Positions 13,651-13,732 of a DNA stretch of 13,732 nt are shown here, piece after piece. Both the position numbers and the translations under genes were made by a program. The notes under the pieces are model-generated. The model saw only the letters and a program-made list of their open reading frames with translations. It ran no database searches and was not told the origin of the DNA. The stretch is taken from assembly GCA_903920485.1 (NCBI GenBank), contig CAIXMG010000032.1:1-13732 (forward strand), written 5' to 3'. Source of the stretch: an uncultured bacterium (GTDB lineage: Bacteria; Patescibacteriota; Minisyncoccia; Phycocordibacterales; UBA1006). The stretch's first letter is position 1. Each line of letters opens with the position of its first letter.

Positions 13651-13732
13651 ATGAAAAACTTCACGAAGAACTTATTGTTTGCGGTTATATTTGTATTCCT
13701 TGGATTTGCGATTGGTATCGTTATAACGCCAC
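13651..13732 (+). CDS. Partial gene with N-terminal transmembrane segment (possibly FtsH)
   Basis: Starting at ATG 13651, 27 codons are visible before the window ends. The sequence begins MKNFTKNLLFAVIFVFLGFA: a short basic lead followed by a hydrophobic helix of about 19 residues, then GIVITP. Start and frame are well supported by the Shine-Dalgarno. The pattern resembles the N-terminal membrane anchor of CPR FtsH proteases, but many membrane proteins begin this way; the FtsH suggestion is weak and no symbol is given. It is divergent from the 90-residue/CorA pair, with 67 nt between starts. Confidence 0.6.
   Translation, partial: MKNFTKNLLFAVIFVFLGFAIGIVITP

Overview
The window most resembles a chromosomal segment from a Patescibacteria/CPR (Parcubacteria-like) bacterium. 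The lines of evidence are: small DUF5666-type secreted proteins, a giant GLUG-repeat surface protein ending in two peptidoglycan-binding domains of the type common in that group, polyglycine linkers between domains, a compact CorA-like protein, and several genes without a Shine-Dalgarno sequence. TGA, TAA and TAG are all used as ordinary stops (genetic code 11), and base composition is moderate. The placement is inferred from protein character; there is no rRNA or other marker gene here.

Layout. Bases 1-129 (minus) hold the 5' end of a small Cys-rich membrane protein. Four genes for small or mid-size exported proteins follow: a three-repeat DUF5666-like protein (327-1433), an S53 (sedolisin) serine-carboxyl peptidase (1572-2687), a two-repeat DUF5666-like protein (2779-3444) and, convergent on the minus strand, a one-repeat DUF5666-like protein (3516-3986). 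A divergent promoter region (3987-4144) separates this last gene from an 8.4 kb gene (4145-12583) for a 2812-residue exported protein. Its parts are, in order: a signal peptide, a duplicated Ig/IPT-like unit, four GLUG modules separated by an FN3, an Ig-like and a carboxypeptidase-regulatory-like domain, a further Ig-like domain, a 13-Gly linker and two peptidoglycan-binding domains. Beyond a terminator lie two overlapping minus-strand genes, a CorA-like membrane protein and an unknown 90-residue protein, and then the start of a plus-strand gene that runs off the window.

How the genes fit together. Everything from 327 to 12583 encodes proteins with an export signal, so the core reads as a cell-surface locus. 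The giant protein is probably a long, acidic, disulfide-capped beta-solenoid arm held to the wall by a basic C-terminal anchor. The S53 protease and the DUF5666 proteins are candidate partners in surface maturation or attachment, but that link is inferred from position only. Strong perfect or near-perfect hairpins close each transcription unit, and those between convergent genes can work in both directions.

Points most worth checking: the modular disulfide-capped architecture and charge asymmetry of the giant protein; the 3-2-1 repeat series of DUF5666 paralogues; a shared TA(T/C)AATGAT promoter element with an inverted repeat at the giant gene; the S53 enzyme without a propeptide domain; and the 17-nt CorA/ORF overlap, which ends in the same TAT CTT TGA found at the release-factor-2 frameshift site.
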